A stretch of 64,000 nt of DNA, from contig OX621237.1 of assembly GCA_951640165.1 (NCBI GenBank), positions 3,286,001-3,350,000 on the forward strand, read 5' to 3'. Below the pieces are notes generated by a model. It had not been told where the DNA came from. It did no database searches and was given only the letters and a program-made list of their open reading frames with translations. Below, one piece after another: positions 20,703 to 30,795 of this stretch. Position 1 is the stretch's first letter. The number at the start of each line of letters is the position of its first letter. The stretch is from Pseudoips prasinana (lineage: Eukaryota; Arthropoda; Insecta; Lepidoptera; Nolidae). A program made the translations under genes and the position numbers.

Positions 20703-21119
20703 TACAACCACGACACAGGTTTTAAAATAGTTTCAAAGCCTCTTTTAAAACCTATTACTAGCCTGTTGGTCTAGTGTAGTGTTACCATGATACCAAAAGG
20801 CCAATCGGGATGATAAGGCTGGTTATATTCGCCAATAAACACTGCGTATAATCTAGTTGGTCTAGCGGTAGCGTGTTCAACCACAGATAACGAGGTCCTG
20901 TGTTCAAATAACGGGTCAGGCCAAAAGCCAATTTGGAATTATTTTTCGAATTTTCGGATTTCGGGATTATACGGAAATTTCTTAGGTTCAGCCCGAAGTC
21001 TAGGAGTTGGCGGTGTTATACGCTCGTACCTCGGAGAGCACGTAAAGCCGTCGGTCGTGTACTTGACCACTTACCGGTCGTGTCGTGTCGCTAGTCATCC
21101 CATCGGATTATGAGAGTGA

Positions 21120-21378
21120 GGCGCTCACAACTAGATGCTCTCAACGGTCCGTAAGCGATCGGTGAGGTTAAGCAACTAGGCTTCCGGTCAGTCCATAGAT
21201 GGGTGACCGCCCAAGTGGTTTAATATCTGAGCGTCTCCGTGCTTCGGAGGGCACGTTAAACTGTCGCTCCCGGTTGTAGTCATTAGACAACAGTCGTTAA
21301 GCCATGTCAGAGGCCTACTGGGCGGCTTGAACAACTCTGACGCTTGGGTAACCACTGCCCATACGATAAGTAAGTAAG
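21120..21378 (+). mobile_element. 5S rRNA-derived SINE (family E), full length
   Basis: Flanked by an 11-base duplication TATGAGAGTGA (21109-21119 and 21379-21389). The head resembles 5S rRNA (GATCGGTGAGGTTAAGCAAC; AGATGGGTGACCGCC); the body and (GTAA)n tail follow. Best-delimited copy in the window, 259 bp. Confidence 0.85.
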
Positions 21379-21502
21379 TATGAGAGTGATGGAATAGAGA
21401 ATGCCCCTGAGTCTGCGAACACACTTGTGCACTATAATATGTCCCGCGCAGATGGCTAATCTCCATCGAAACTGGCCACCGTGGCCGTAATTCAGCTAGG
21501 AG

Positions 21503-21981
21503 TAGAGATGTAAAATGACTGAATATGACTAGTCACAATTGTCATAAACCTTAAATGACCGGTCATTTACTGTCAAATTCAGTCAATTTGACTCAAATAT
21601 TATTGTCTATTCTCGACTACCATCCAATTATTTATTTAGGTACCCAATTTATATGCAAGTTTAAATGAAGCAACGTTTGATTTTCTATTATATCATGAGA
21701 GGATAAGACGACATCAAAGTAGATGCGCGAGGCGATGGGACGTTGCCATTTTGTCTTAAATGCACGCATGATTAGAAATGTTAAATGATTAACACTATAT
21801 AATAATACATAAAAAACACTTTTTTGTAGGCTTTTATCAACGACAAAAACTTGAAAGGTATTAAAATATTACTGAAATCAAATTGACTGAAAATGACCGT
21901 TCTTGACAGTAAATGACCAATTTTGATTGACCGTAAATGACAGTCAGTCTAATTTAGTCACTTTAGTCATTTTCAACACTA
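21503..21981. mobile_element. Non-autonomous hAT-type element, 479 bp
   Basis: The 8-base duplication GCTAGGAG occurs at 21495-21502 and 21982-21989. The ends are TAGAGATGTAAAATGACT and, reversed, TAGTGTTGAAAATGACTA. 8-bp duplication and TAGNGNTG termini fit hAT. The interior is rich in TGACT/AGTCA motifs near both ends and has no transposase. Confidence 0.75.
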
Positions 21982-22031
21982 GCTAGGAGGACATCATTAT
22001 CTATTATTAACTATTCTTACCCTTGTCTGTT

Positions 22032-22302
22032 TCATATCACGAAACTTTCTTCACCCTTCCTATATATTTCCAAATCAAATTCCCAATACTGAAGTACCCC
22101 ATAAGGCGGAACCCCTGGCAAGTCTATTTCTATGTAATTGTCGGTGTAATTTAGTCGCGGAAGTAAACAGGAGTCATGAAGCTCACGCGAGCCGAGACCA
22201 AGCGCAGCTACGCGTATTGTTGTTGGTGAGCTATTCACGAAAATTGGTAATGGTGCGGTGGTTCCGTACGTGATTAATGTTATAATGGAATACCTTTGAT
22301 AT
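22032..22302 (-). other. Possible terminal exon or gene relic
   Basis: About 89 open codons ending at TGA (22032-22034), with protein-like composition: YSIITLITYGTTAPLPIFV, TTIRVAALGLGSRELHDSC, NYTDNYIEIDLPGVPPYG and LQYWEFDLEIYRKG. Codon third positions are not simply AT-biased like the flanks. The frame continues upstream into the SINE-A at 22306 (residues RMAAVAEIRPGR), so the genuine part starts about 22302. I do not recognise the family with confidence. It may be the last exon of a host gene, or a relic cut by the SINE. Confidence 0.4.
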
Positions 22303-22305
22303 CTT

Positions 22306-22655
22306 CCCGGCCGAATTTCGGCCACGGCGGCCATTCTCAACGGAGATTAGGCAAATGCGCAGGACATACTATAGTGCACAAATGTGTGCGCAAACACAGG
22401 GGCACTTTCTATTCCATCACTCTCATGATCCGATGGGACGACTAGCGCCACGACCGGAAAGAGGTCAGGTACTGGACCGGCTTTACGTGCTCTCCGAGGC
22501 TCGGGGGTGTAATACCGCCAACTTCCAGACTTCGGGCTGATACTGAGAAATTTATTTTTACGGATAAATCTCAAAATCACTTTTTGGCCTGACCCGGGAT
22601 TTGAACCCAGGACCTCATTTTCTGCGGTTGAACACTCTACCGCTAGAAAACGAGG
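22306..22655 (-). mobile_element. tRNA-derived SINE (family A), antisense
   Basis: Full-length reverse copy: starts CGAATTTCGGCCACGGCGG, contains CAGGGGCACTTTCTATTCC, and ends with the tRNA head in reverse (GACCCGGGATTTGAACCCAG ... GAGGCAG). Confidence 0.85.
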
Positions 22656-23466
22656 CAGTCAATACCTATAACCTAGTTTCAGAGTCAGGGGTCCATTAAC
22701 TTTGTGTAAATCTTCCAGTCTAACCCGTACGTACCGATGATATTGCTCTTCATTGTAAAAAACGTGTTCTGTTATGAAAGAAGAAGATGAAAGAACTTAA
22801 TAATTATTATTATTAAGTTCTTTCTTCTTTTAAGTACACTTAGAATTGTTTTTTTATTTTTTGACGGGCCGGTTTGATTCGTTGGTTTTCACGCCGCAGC
22901 TGCGCAGGTCGTGCGATCGATTCCCACCCAGGATAGATATCTGTTTGTCTTTTACTAAAAGAAAAAGGGGTATATATATGTAGTAATCCGTTGTCTCTGC
23001 CTACTCCTCTGGGAAACAGGCGAGTCTATGTATGTATGTATAATACTCTCTGCTTAGTGATCAGATGGCAGTGTGTGAATAATGTCCCGGGTTATTATTA
23101 TAATTGTATTATTTTTCTTGGTGTACAATAAAAAAAACTTATATTACAATATGAAAATTACTTCATCTTTTTGCAATATTTTATTTTATTGACTTGGTGA
23201 TACGTTGCTATGGATTTTTTTATCTCCAACACCACGATGTAGGGATAACTATGTCCATCAATATCCTCATCATTATTCGTCATTCAAATATTTTCAATAG
23301 AAAATCGTAATTGGACAGCAACCCCGTTGAACCCTAAACAAACTACCCCTAGTTACGGAAAACACGAACCAATTTACATTATTGCTGTAATTACTGCGTG
23401 TTACAAGAGTTACCACGGAGACGGTATTTCTTGGTGATATTACGATAATGTTAGTACATTTCACTG
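22656..23466. other. No gene; SINE-C head at 22870-22956
   Basis: AT-rich. A hairpin GAAAGAACTTAATAAT / complement lies at about 22789-22824. A family C tRNA head (TTCGTTGGTTTTCACGCCG; GATCGATTCCCACCC) is at 22870-22956 on the plus strand. Confidence 0.45.
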
Positions 23467-23570
23467 CCTCGTTGGCCTAGCGGTAGCGAGTTCAACCGCA
23501 GAATATAAGGTCCTGGATTCAAATCACGAGGCGAATTCCCAAAAGGTGATTTTGGGAATTTTTTAAAGCT
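23467..23570 (+). repeat. SINE family A head fragment
   Basis: CTCGTTGGCCTAGCGGTAGCG through GATTCAAATCACGAG is a tRNA-like head; the body is lost after about 100 bases. Confidence 0.7.
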
Positions 23571-23594
23571 AGCTACTTTCTGTTTAAAAAAAAA

Positions 23595-24203
23595 CCGGCC
23601 AAGTGCGAGTCGGACTCGCACACGAAGGGTTCCGCAGCAGCAAGTATTTCAGTTGATTAAATGAAAGCAAATTGCGGTTTATAACGTATTAAAAAAAACT
23701 ACTTGCTAGATCTCGTTCAAACCAATTTTCGTTGTTAGTTTCTATGGTAATGTACATCATATATTTTTTTTAGTTTTATCATTCTCTTATTTTAGATGTT
23801 ACAGGCGGGGGGACACTCATTTTACCACTTTGGAAGTGTCTCTCGCGCAAACTATTCAGTTTAGACAAAAATGATATTAGAAACCTCAATATGATTTTTG
23901 AAGACCTATCCATAGACACATATATAAGGGTACGATAAAATTATTTTTTTTGAGTTATAGTTCTATGTATGGCGACCCCCCAAAAATATTGTTCTTTTTC
24001 TATTTTTGTGTAAAAATCTTAAAGCGGTTCACAGAATACACCTACTTACCAAGTTTCAGCTGTACAGCTCTTATAGTTTCGGAAAAAAGTAGCTGTGACA
24101 TACGGACGGACAGACAGACAGACAGACAGACAGGCAGACAACAGACAGACATAACGAATCTATAAGGGTTCCGTTTTTTGCCATTTGGCTACGGAACCCT
24201 AAA
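23595..24203 (+). repeat. GGGTTCCG-bounded dispersed repeat, longest copy
   Basis: Begins CCGGCCAAGTGCGAGTCGG and GAAGGGTTCCG, and ends TTTGGCTACGGAACCCT. It includes an ACGGACGG(ACAG)n microsatellite near 24103-24150. Related copies are at 51384-51747, 62961-63455 and 50-104. No coding frame is recognised; the class is uncertain. Confidence 0.75.
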
Positions 24204-24221
24204 AACTACTCTTAAAACTTA

Positions 24222-24330
24222 TCAGCCCGAAGTCCGGGAGTTGGAGGATCATGTACAGAAACGACGGCTTTACGTGCTCTCCGAGGCACAGGGGTGTGAT
24301 AGGTATCACACCCCTGTGCATGAATGGATT
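24222..24330. repeat. SINE-A fragment ending in perfect hairpin
   Basis: Contains CAGCCCGAAGTCCGGGAGTT in sense and GGCTTTACGTGCTCTCCGAG in antisense, then GCACAGGGGTGTGATA with its exact complement. This is a fold-back rearrangement of SINE-A body sequence. Confidence 0.55.
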
Positions 24331-25080
24331 TGTTTAGTGAATTAAAGTGGAATAGAGCCTACAGAAAATGAGCCATCATTATATTATAAAATACAAGAGG
24401 CCTGTACTCTTGACCTTCGAAATTCAAGGAACGATATAATTGACACTTCTCAGATACTGGTACATTATTTATTTATTGTTTCCTTAATATTAAATCACAA
24501 GTACAGAAAAATACCCCACAAAACCGATCAGTTGGTTTGACTGCGGGATTGGAACGCCACGGAATCTGACCATGTAGCTAGAATCACGTTATGGGTAGTA
24601 TATCAGTATATATGTTTATCTGTAGTCTGGATGCCATAAAGTACAGGCTCTGCTTAGATTGGGATCAGATGACAGTGTGTTAGTTGTCCCAAGATATTTA
24701 TATTTAGATATTCGTATTAAAACTGGTTTCTTTTAGATTATTGTATAGACTTCTATTAAAATAATGGATGCAGTTGGCACCTACAATTTATTTTTAGAAT
24801 GCAGCGGAAGCCAACGCTTGCCACCCGCAAAAGATGTCTGCGGATGGGTATGACGGACAAATACAAAATCTTTATTTGTCACAAACACAGGTAATTATAA
24901 GACTAGTTACAAAACACATGTGCGCCATGTTTTACTCTTTCGAGCATACAAATACAGCATAAACTGATTGGATAACATTTCCATACGCATGCTTAAAAAC
25001 TACATTATTTGACTAAAATTTAATATTATCTTACTTACTATTATTGTAAGAAACATAAATACACCTTCTTTTTTTTAATA
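24331..25080. other. No gene; SINE-C scrap at 24600-24700
   Basis: AT-rich. 24640-24690 (CAGGCTCTGCTTAGATTGGG) matches the SINE body end; otherwise nothing supported. Confidence 0.45.
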
Positions 25081-25085
25081 CCCTA

Positions 25086-25612
25086 TTATAATTTATATTC
25101 AAAAAATTCATGGATGCTATAAAAACATTTCTTTGCAAGCCACTTTGTCAACTGTATTTTAAATTTATTGAATGTCAAAGATTTAAATTTATAAGGAATT
25201 TTATTAAATATTTTAATGCACATTATATAGCAATTATTTGATGTCAACACAAGTCTTTTAAACGGTCTAATTAGTTTATTAGAATGTATCGAACGCTTGC
25301 TGTAGGAACTAGTTGCTTGCTGAAATAGGCTTTTATGTTTATAAACAAAGATGCATGAATCCAAAATATACAGAGACGTTAGAGTCAATATTTTATATTT
25401 TTTGAAAAAAGGACGGCATGATACTATTTGTTTAAGCCCAAAAATAGCTCGAAGGCATTTCTTTTACAAGATAAAGGCATCATCAACATTAACACTTCGG
25501 CCCCACATTAAAATACCATATCGTAATACTGAACAAATATAGCCATAATATGCAGTAATTGCGGCTTGTTTGGAAACCACTTGACTTATTCGTCTTAGGG
25601 GATAAATAGAAC
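25086..25612 (-). pseudogene. CR1-like ORF2 C-terminal fragment
   Basis: The minus strand reads LRRISQVVSKQAAITAYYGY, a WGRSVNVDDAFIL segment, then a TAA at about 25468 where a Gln is expected. It continues KKCLRAIFGLKQIVSCRPFF, KKYKILTLTSLYILD, IKIFNKIPYKFKSL and CFYSIHEFFEYKL. One nonsense codon, 5'-truncated. Belongs with the CR1 copies at 7548 and 5357. Confidence 0.85.
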
Positions 25613-25968
25613 TGTTAAATTTTGAGCAAAGTGATGGTCAAAATAAACAGAGAGCTGTCCGCTGCTGCCCGTTCTCTGGAAAATATTCCCTCGGCTTGAC
25701 TTGTGCGCTCGGGTGAGTTGGGGTCAACCACACAGCAAATTGAATTACTCAGATAATAATGTAAGACCTGAAAAGAAAGGCAAAAGTTTAACCCTCCTTG
25801 CTCTCAAAAACATATTTCTAAGCAATACTTGCATGATTTTAACATGAACAGTAAGTATGAAAGTAGAATTAAGTTTAGGTTTTCTAAGTCTTACTTATGC
25901 TTCCAACTCCAACTCAAAAGCAACACCCCAACGACGCTCCCGCGCTACGGAAGTCGCCCAACTCTTGG

Positions 25969-26100
25969 TCAGTGTAAACTTTGGTAAGCCTTTAGGCTAA
26001 ACTTGCTATCCTCCGCAGGCGGGATGCGATGGTAGGCCCTCATGTCATACTCGTGAACGGGTGCTGCTTGCAGTAACTGGTCGAACTGCTGCTGGGGTTC
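25969..26100 (-). other. Protein-like open stretch, possible terminal exon
   Basis: 43 open codons between a TGA at 26103-26101 and a terminal TGA at 25971-25969. The product includes QQQFDQLLQAAPVHEYDMRA and YHRIPPAEDSKFSLKAYQ. About two thirds of codons end in G or C, unlike the AT-rich flanks, suggesting past coding selection. No good polypyrimidine acceptor precedes it. Not recognised. Confidence 0.35.
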
Positions 26101-26103
26101 TCA

Positions 26104-26569
26104 TTTTTTTTTCTCATACAGTCGTCGCCTTTAGTCGACTTTGTGTGACTTGCTAATTTTGTAAATGTGCGCGGATGCACCCACCGTATGTTCGTCTTAC
26201 AAGAGGTTATTTTAATTGCTTGAGTGATTTCACGTTGAATGGAATGTTATTGTTTATTACCTCACAATTATTTTGATTAACTAGATGTCATCGGTTCTGT
26301 GCGTGCATTAGCCCACATGACAGCCAATCACAATGTAAAAACAAAAACAATGTAAAAAAAAAGATTTCATTATTTCATTTCATTATTGAGGAAAACACCA
26401 GACAAGATAACAGGAACTTTTGTACTCGTCTTCCCACTAAATGAAGAAGATTAAAATATGATCTTAAATACATATTTTTATATAAGTACATACTTAATAT
26501 GCATTAATATAATTCGTCCTAAACTATAGCTACATAGATATATTATATTATCGGATGAATACAACTACC
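26104..26569. other. No recognisable feature
   Basis: AT-rich DNA without a supported gene. Confidence 0.4.
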
Positions 26570-26762
26570 CCATCTCATTCTGAGGGATGCGTAAATTTCG
26601 TTCCGATGAAATACTTACCAGAAAATGGGTCTCTCTCTGAGCTACGATAATCATACAACCCGCCTATCCATTTGCCAAGCGTTGCGATTATAGCATACCC
26701 CCCATTCTTAGTGGACGCTTTTGTCCAGCAGTGGATTATATTCGGCTAACATGATGATATCG
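26570..26762 (+). repeat. LINE-related fragments
   Basis: The segment CATTTGCCAAGCGTTGCGATTATAGCATACC resembles the LINE-related sequence at 44670-44720. 26700-26760 resembles the RTE end (GACGCTTTTGTCCAGCAGTGG). Confidence 0.5.
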
Positions 26763-27102
26763 TCATCATTATGTGAGCCGAATCACTTTGATATAAAATA
26801 ATATTACCTACATAATAATAGTGTTTAAGCCGTATGTAGACAAAACGCTCGGTCCGAGGAGTTCAAGTGAAGGTACAGATGTTTTTGCTCGATCAAAACG
26901 TTTTTATTATGTGTATACATTAGGTATGATTATGTATTGTCTTAAAGCTTTAAGTGTGTTTTAAGTTGTCTTACTGTATCAAAAAAGTTTCAGAAAATTT
27001 TAAATGGTATGCCACCGCACGAAATTCGTTAAAACTGAATCTGATTCCTCAAACCAAACCCTACCTATATAATTAAACACAAGTTACTAGTTTTTTTGTT
27101 TT

Positions 27103-27300
27103 TTATATCAGTGGGCGTAAAACGAGCAAGTGGGTCACCTGATGGTAAGTGATCACCGCCGCACATGGACACTCGCGACACCAGAGGAGTCGCGACTGCG
27201 TTGCCGGCCTTTTAGAGTCAGCAAACAAGTGTTGCTGACCCTTCCCCCCACCCCGATGAGCTCTGGCGACCTTACTCACACTCGGAAACAACATTAAAAT
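27103..27300 (-). repeat. Dispersed repeat (GATCACCGCCGC type)
   Basis: Reverse copy of 43770-43975: shares ACCTGATGGTAAGTGATCAC, CAAGTGTTGCTGACCCTTCC and GGTCGCCAGAG-type sequence. A third copy is at 62458-62610. Class unknown; possibly a LINE 3' end. Confidence 0.65.
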
Positions 27301-27629
27301 TATTAATGTTATTATTAAGGAATGTCTTATTAATGTTATTTTTTATGCATTATCTCTGTGAATTGTATATTTGTAAATTCCCCGCGATACAATTATTAAC
27401 TTAGATACCTAGTGTGTACAAGGTCCTTAAAAAAGTGGAATGTATGGTACCTTCGAAATACATTTAGGTCTAATGAATATACCTACAAATGAATGCTTTT
27501 TATTCTTGAATCTTCAAAGGACAGAGAATTACTATGAAAATAACCTCTTACTTACCTCTTAAAATACATCTTATTAACTAAAGGAACATAAAATAAAATA
27601 AACTTAAGTATTAAAAATAACTATATATA
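27301..27629. other. No recognisable feature
   Basis: AT-rich, nothing supported. Confidence 0.45.
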
Positions 27630-28124
27630 TCACACTAATATTATAAAGGCGAAATTTTGTGAGTGTGTGAGTTGTTTGTTTGTTACTCTTTCATACAAAA
27701 ACTACCAAATGGATTTTGATGAAACTTTGTAGTAATATAGCTTATATAACCCAATAACACATAGGCTATTAATTATAAAATACTAGCTGTGCCCCGCGGT
27801 TTTACCCGCGTTAAACTTTATAATTATCACAGCTCCTCCTCCGTAGGTAATAGCGTGATAATATGTAGCCTATATGTTGACCCGCCCTCTTAGTAATATT
27901 CATGCAAAATTTGAAAGAAATCCATGCAGTACTTTTGAGTTTAGCCCGGACATACATACAGACAAACAGACAAAAATTCTAAAAACTATATTTTTGGCTT
28001 CGATATCTATTGTAGATCAAGCCCCTAGTATCCTTTAAAAAAAATATTCAATGTACAGTTTTGACTTTCCTATGATTTTATTATATGTATAGATAACGCA
28101 GGTAAAACCGCGGGGCACAGCTAG
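27630..28124 (+). mobile_element. Helitron containing a second, inverted Helitron
   Basis: The outer copy starts TCACACTAATATTATAAAGG after A and ends ACCGCGGGGCACAGCTAG before T. It is split at 27782/28094 by an oppositely oriented Helitron. Confidence 0.75.
27783..28093 (-). mobile_element. Non-autonomous Helitron, inserted
   Basis: Runs from CTAGCTGTGCCCCGCGG to TATGTATAGA; flanking bases are A and T. Same subfamily as 17028, 34389, 57796 and 60652. Confidence 0.8.
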
Positions 28125-28637
28125 TTTAAAATAAAAACTGCATGGATAAATATAATTCCTGTAAATACAATGAGCTGTTGTCAGCTTGTTGTTTGAATCT
28201 GTATAACTATTGATATATATCTGTGTTTCTCTTGTAAGTACCTCGTTCCCCACAGCCTATTATTCCCGGATAATTATGACAAGTAATGGTTTTTCCATTC
28301 CTCTTCTTCCATTTGTTTACTCGCTCTCTGACCGCGTAAACAACTCGATTTATCGCCTCGACTGTAAACATCAACTAATGTGCACAGACTTGTCATTTTA
28401 TTTCTTTCTTCTCGATATTCATGTTATAACAACACTTACTAATACTAAAATGGATCGACTGTCAGTCACTATTATCACTCTTGATATCATCTTCTTCATT
28501 TGTGTTATTTTCGCTTTCTCGGGATAAATTCCATGCTTGTATTTAAATAGAATCCAGTGCTGAGCACGTATTTCAATGTTTAAATAGCCAATGTGACAAT
28601 AACTTCGGTAACGCTAAATGAGTCAATTAAAAGTACA
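28125..28637. other. No recognisable feature
   Basis: No repeat identified. Possibly unique DNA; open stretches are not protein-like. Confidence 0.4.
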
Positions 28638-28820
28638 GTGCCTCTAGCACGAGTTCCTGCAGTTTACTTACTCGATCACACGTACAGTTTCCTCCCATAC
28701 ATTGAGCACCAGCGCCACTCGCGGAAACTATTAAGAACTAAAATTCTGGTGCTCAATGTATGGGACGAAACTGTACGTGTGATCGAGTAAGTAAACTGCA
28801 GGAACTCGTGCTAGAGGCAC
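28638..28820. mobile_element. Fold-back MITE with about 75-base arms
   Basis: GTGCCTCTAGCACGAGTTCC and the following 55 bases are repeated almost perfectly in reverse at the right end. The arms hold TTTACTTACTCGATCACACG. Only about 30 central bases are unpaired. Confidence 0.8.
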
Positions 28821-28905
28821 AGATCCTAATAGGTATTTTACCTACGCACATTTTTTTAATAATATAGGGCAAACGGTTAAATGGTATCTGCAGGTGGGTA
28901 CTTCG

Positions 28906-29100
28906 AACTCGCACTGGACTCTCATTGGCGCCTGAGGGAGAGCCCCAAAATCGCGGGAATGTTGCACCAATGCTCCCTTTTGCGCTATGTTCCATGTGTT
29001 GAGAGGACAAATATGTGATCTCCCGGATTACCGGCTCCTGGCACTGTAACTACGCCACAAACAGGTCGCTGGCTTCCCAGAGCAGACGACAGGTCGACAA
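28906..29100 (-). repeat. R1-like LINE 3'-UTR fragment, antisense
   Basis: Resembles the complement of 49000-49215: TTGGCGCCTGAGGGAGAGCC, GCGGGAATGTTGCACC, and CGCCACAAACAGGTCGCTGG. Confidence 0.7.
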
Positions 29101-29190
29101 AGGCCTGTCTCAAAAAAAACTTGTGTGTACTTATGTACACGCGTTAGAAGTTATACTTCTTAATATACAACTTGAACATAGTTATCAATT

Positions 29191-29320
29191 TTCATACCAC
29201 CTAGAACTAACTTCATGCTGTTATTTTTTTTGGTGTCGTAAAAATTCACTGTCATACCACCTAGAACTAACTTCATGCTGTTAAATTTATTGGTGTCGGT
29301 GTGCGCGCGCATCGTAAAAA
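29191..29320. repeat. Tandem duplication, about 60-base unit
   Basis: CATACCACCTAGAACTAACT through TCGTAAAAATTCACT occurs twice, the second copy with a short GTGCGCGCGC insertion. Confidence 0.85.
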
Positions 29321-29329
29321 TTCACTCTC

Positions 29330-29842
29330 ATCATGTTTCTCCATCGCGCCAAAAGAAGTATAACTTCAATAACCTCCAAAATTGCCGGTCTTTGCTACTA
29401 CTGCACTAAGGCCTTCCCAAACTATTTCTACAATGGAGTGGAGTCCATCATTTGGAGGGATACCGATAAGGGATATAGAAGGCTTGGCAATAAGTTGGTG
29501 ATCGCAGTATGAAGGTCACAGTACACTGGTGCCCGTTTTCTGACAGATATTTCCTCGAAATGACTTCTATTGTTGATTTTCTTTGCCGTCAGCCACACAG
29601 CAATGAATGTTAAGGAAAGTAAATGTGAGCAACATCGGGACGCAAAGCTAGTTAGCACTACATTGGTTATAGATACAATAAAATGGGGTTATAACTGTTA
29701 TCTGTTTTGTTAAGGTTTTACATCTTCGAGGGTGCTCTTAATTGGTTTTATTCGCCAACTTTTATAAGATAAGTTTCGTGATAAAAATAGATTTGGTAAT
29801 AGCGGTTTTGTTAATAGTTTATATTCCAAACCGAAAATGAAT
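29330..29842. other. No recognisable feature
   Basis: Nothing supported; includes AT-rich DNA. Confidence 0.4.
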
Positions 29843-30037
29843 CAATTGAAGGCCAAGTGAAACTAGGAGGCTAAAGGCGGGGCCAGATATGTGTCATTTG
29901 CACGAACCGATCACCGTATCTGTATCACATATGCGATTATGATACGCGTCGGCGATACGGATACGGTGATCGGATCGGCAAAATGACACATATCTGGCCT
30001 CGCCTTTAGGCTTCTAGTTTCACTTGGCCTTCAATTG
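29843..30037. mobile_element. Fold-back element with about 78-base arms
   Basis: CAATTGAAGGCCAAGTGAAA, GGCCAGATATGTGTCATTTG and GATCACCGTATC at the left recur reversed at the right. The loop contains CATATGCGATTATGATACGC. No coding capacity. Confidence 0.75.
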
Positions 30038-30535
30038 CTTCATTATCGGCTGGCTGGTCGCAAGCTGTGGCCATCTCAAGGAATACAAAAGGAACAAACA
30101 GTAACCGCGTTATATTTAAATCAACATAAACATGGTGCAGTGTGTGACGAAGCCAAATCCTCATCGCAACCCGTGCATACGGGAAGCCTTTACATAAGTG
30201 AACATCTACTAAAGAACGGGTAGTAGCGTCCCTTTAAGTACTCTGAACATCATATTAAGATACGTCAACACGTCTGCGAAGCGCCGCGATGATCGCATAT
30301 ACTCCCAAATGGAGACAATGACAAAAACTAAATAATGTAAGTAGGTCAGTGTTGTATATATGTATAGGGTATATCAATAATTTCAAATAATAATGTTATT
30401 TTATGTTTTTATATTGACAACTTATTAATTAAATACTACATATATCATAATTGAAAATATAATAGTATAGATATTGTTATAATGTTTGACATACCACCAC
30501 GTGAAAGTTGCATGCTTATTGAAATTGTTAGTAAT
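30038..30535. other. No recognisable feature
   Basis: Nothing supported. Confidence 0.4.
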
Positions 30536-30632
30536 TATTTAATGTTGCCGTGCCCTAACAGGGTATCATGTTGAAACTTTTAATATGTAAGACCTATGTA
30601 CACATGATTGCAATAAAGATTGAATTGAATTC
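30536..30632 (+). repeat. CR1-like 3'-UTR end
   Basis: TTGCCGTGCCCTAACAGGG then GCAATAAAGATTGAATTGAA: a polyadenylation-like signal and AATTG tail as in the CR1 copies. Confidence 0.6.
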
Positions 30633-30795
30633 AGACCATTGTATGAGAGCTGGAGGTGGACGTAGAGCAGTGGGCATCTTACGGCTGACATGATAATGAC
30701 TATTAAATTATTTTTCGGTTAAGGCTAGATTAGCCTTTATTTTTCATTATATATAGTTTTCCTTTCATTTTAAATGTTATTATTAATAAAAGAAG

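Larger units (their letters stand above)
20850..22003 (+). mobile_element. tRNA-derived SINE (family A), twice interrupted
   Basis: The tRNA-like head (GTTGGTCTAGCGGTAGCG, then ACGAGGTCC and GTTCAAAT) and body (CAGCCCGAAGTCTAGGAGTT; GCACTATAATATGTCCCGC; CAGCTAGGAGGACAT) are split by a 5S-SINE (21120-21378) and a hAT-type element (21503-21981). Both insertions have visible target duplications. Confidence 0.8.

Noticed and set aside
24103..24150. CRISPR-like short repeats (ACAG)n
   Set aside because: Simple microsatellite inside a dispersed repeat; no spacers, and the genome is eukaryotic.
29015..29284. 89-codon open frame with repeated peptide
   Set aside because: The repetition comes from a 60-base DNA tandem duplication and an R1-like 3'-UTR remnant, not from a protein.
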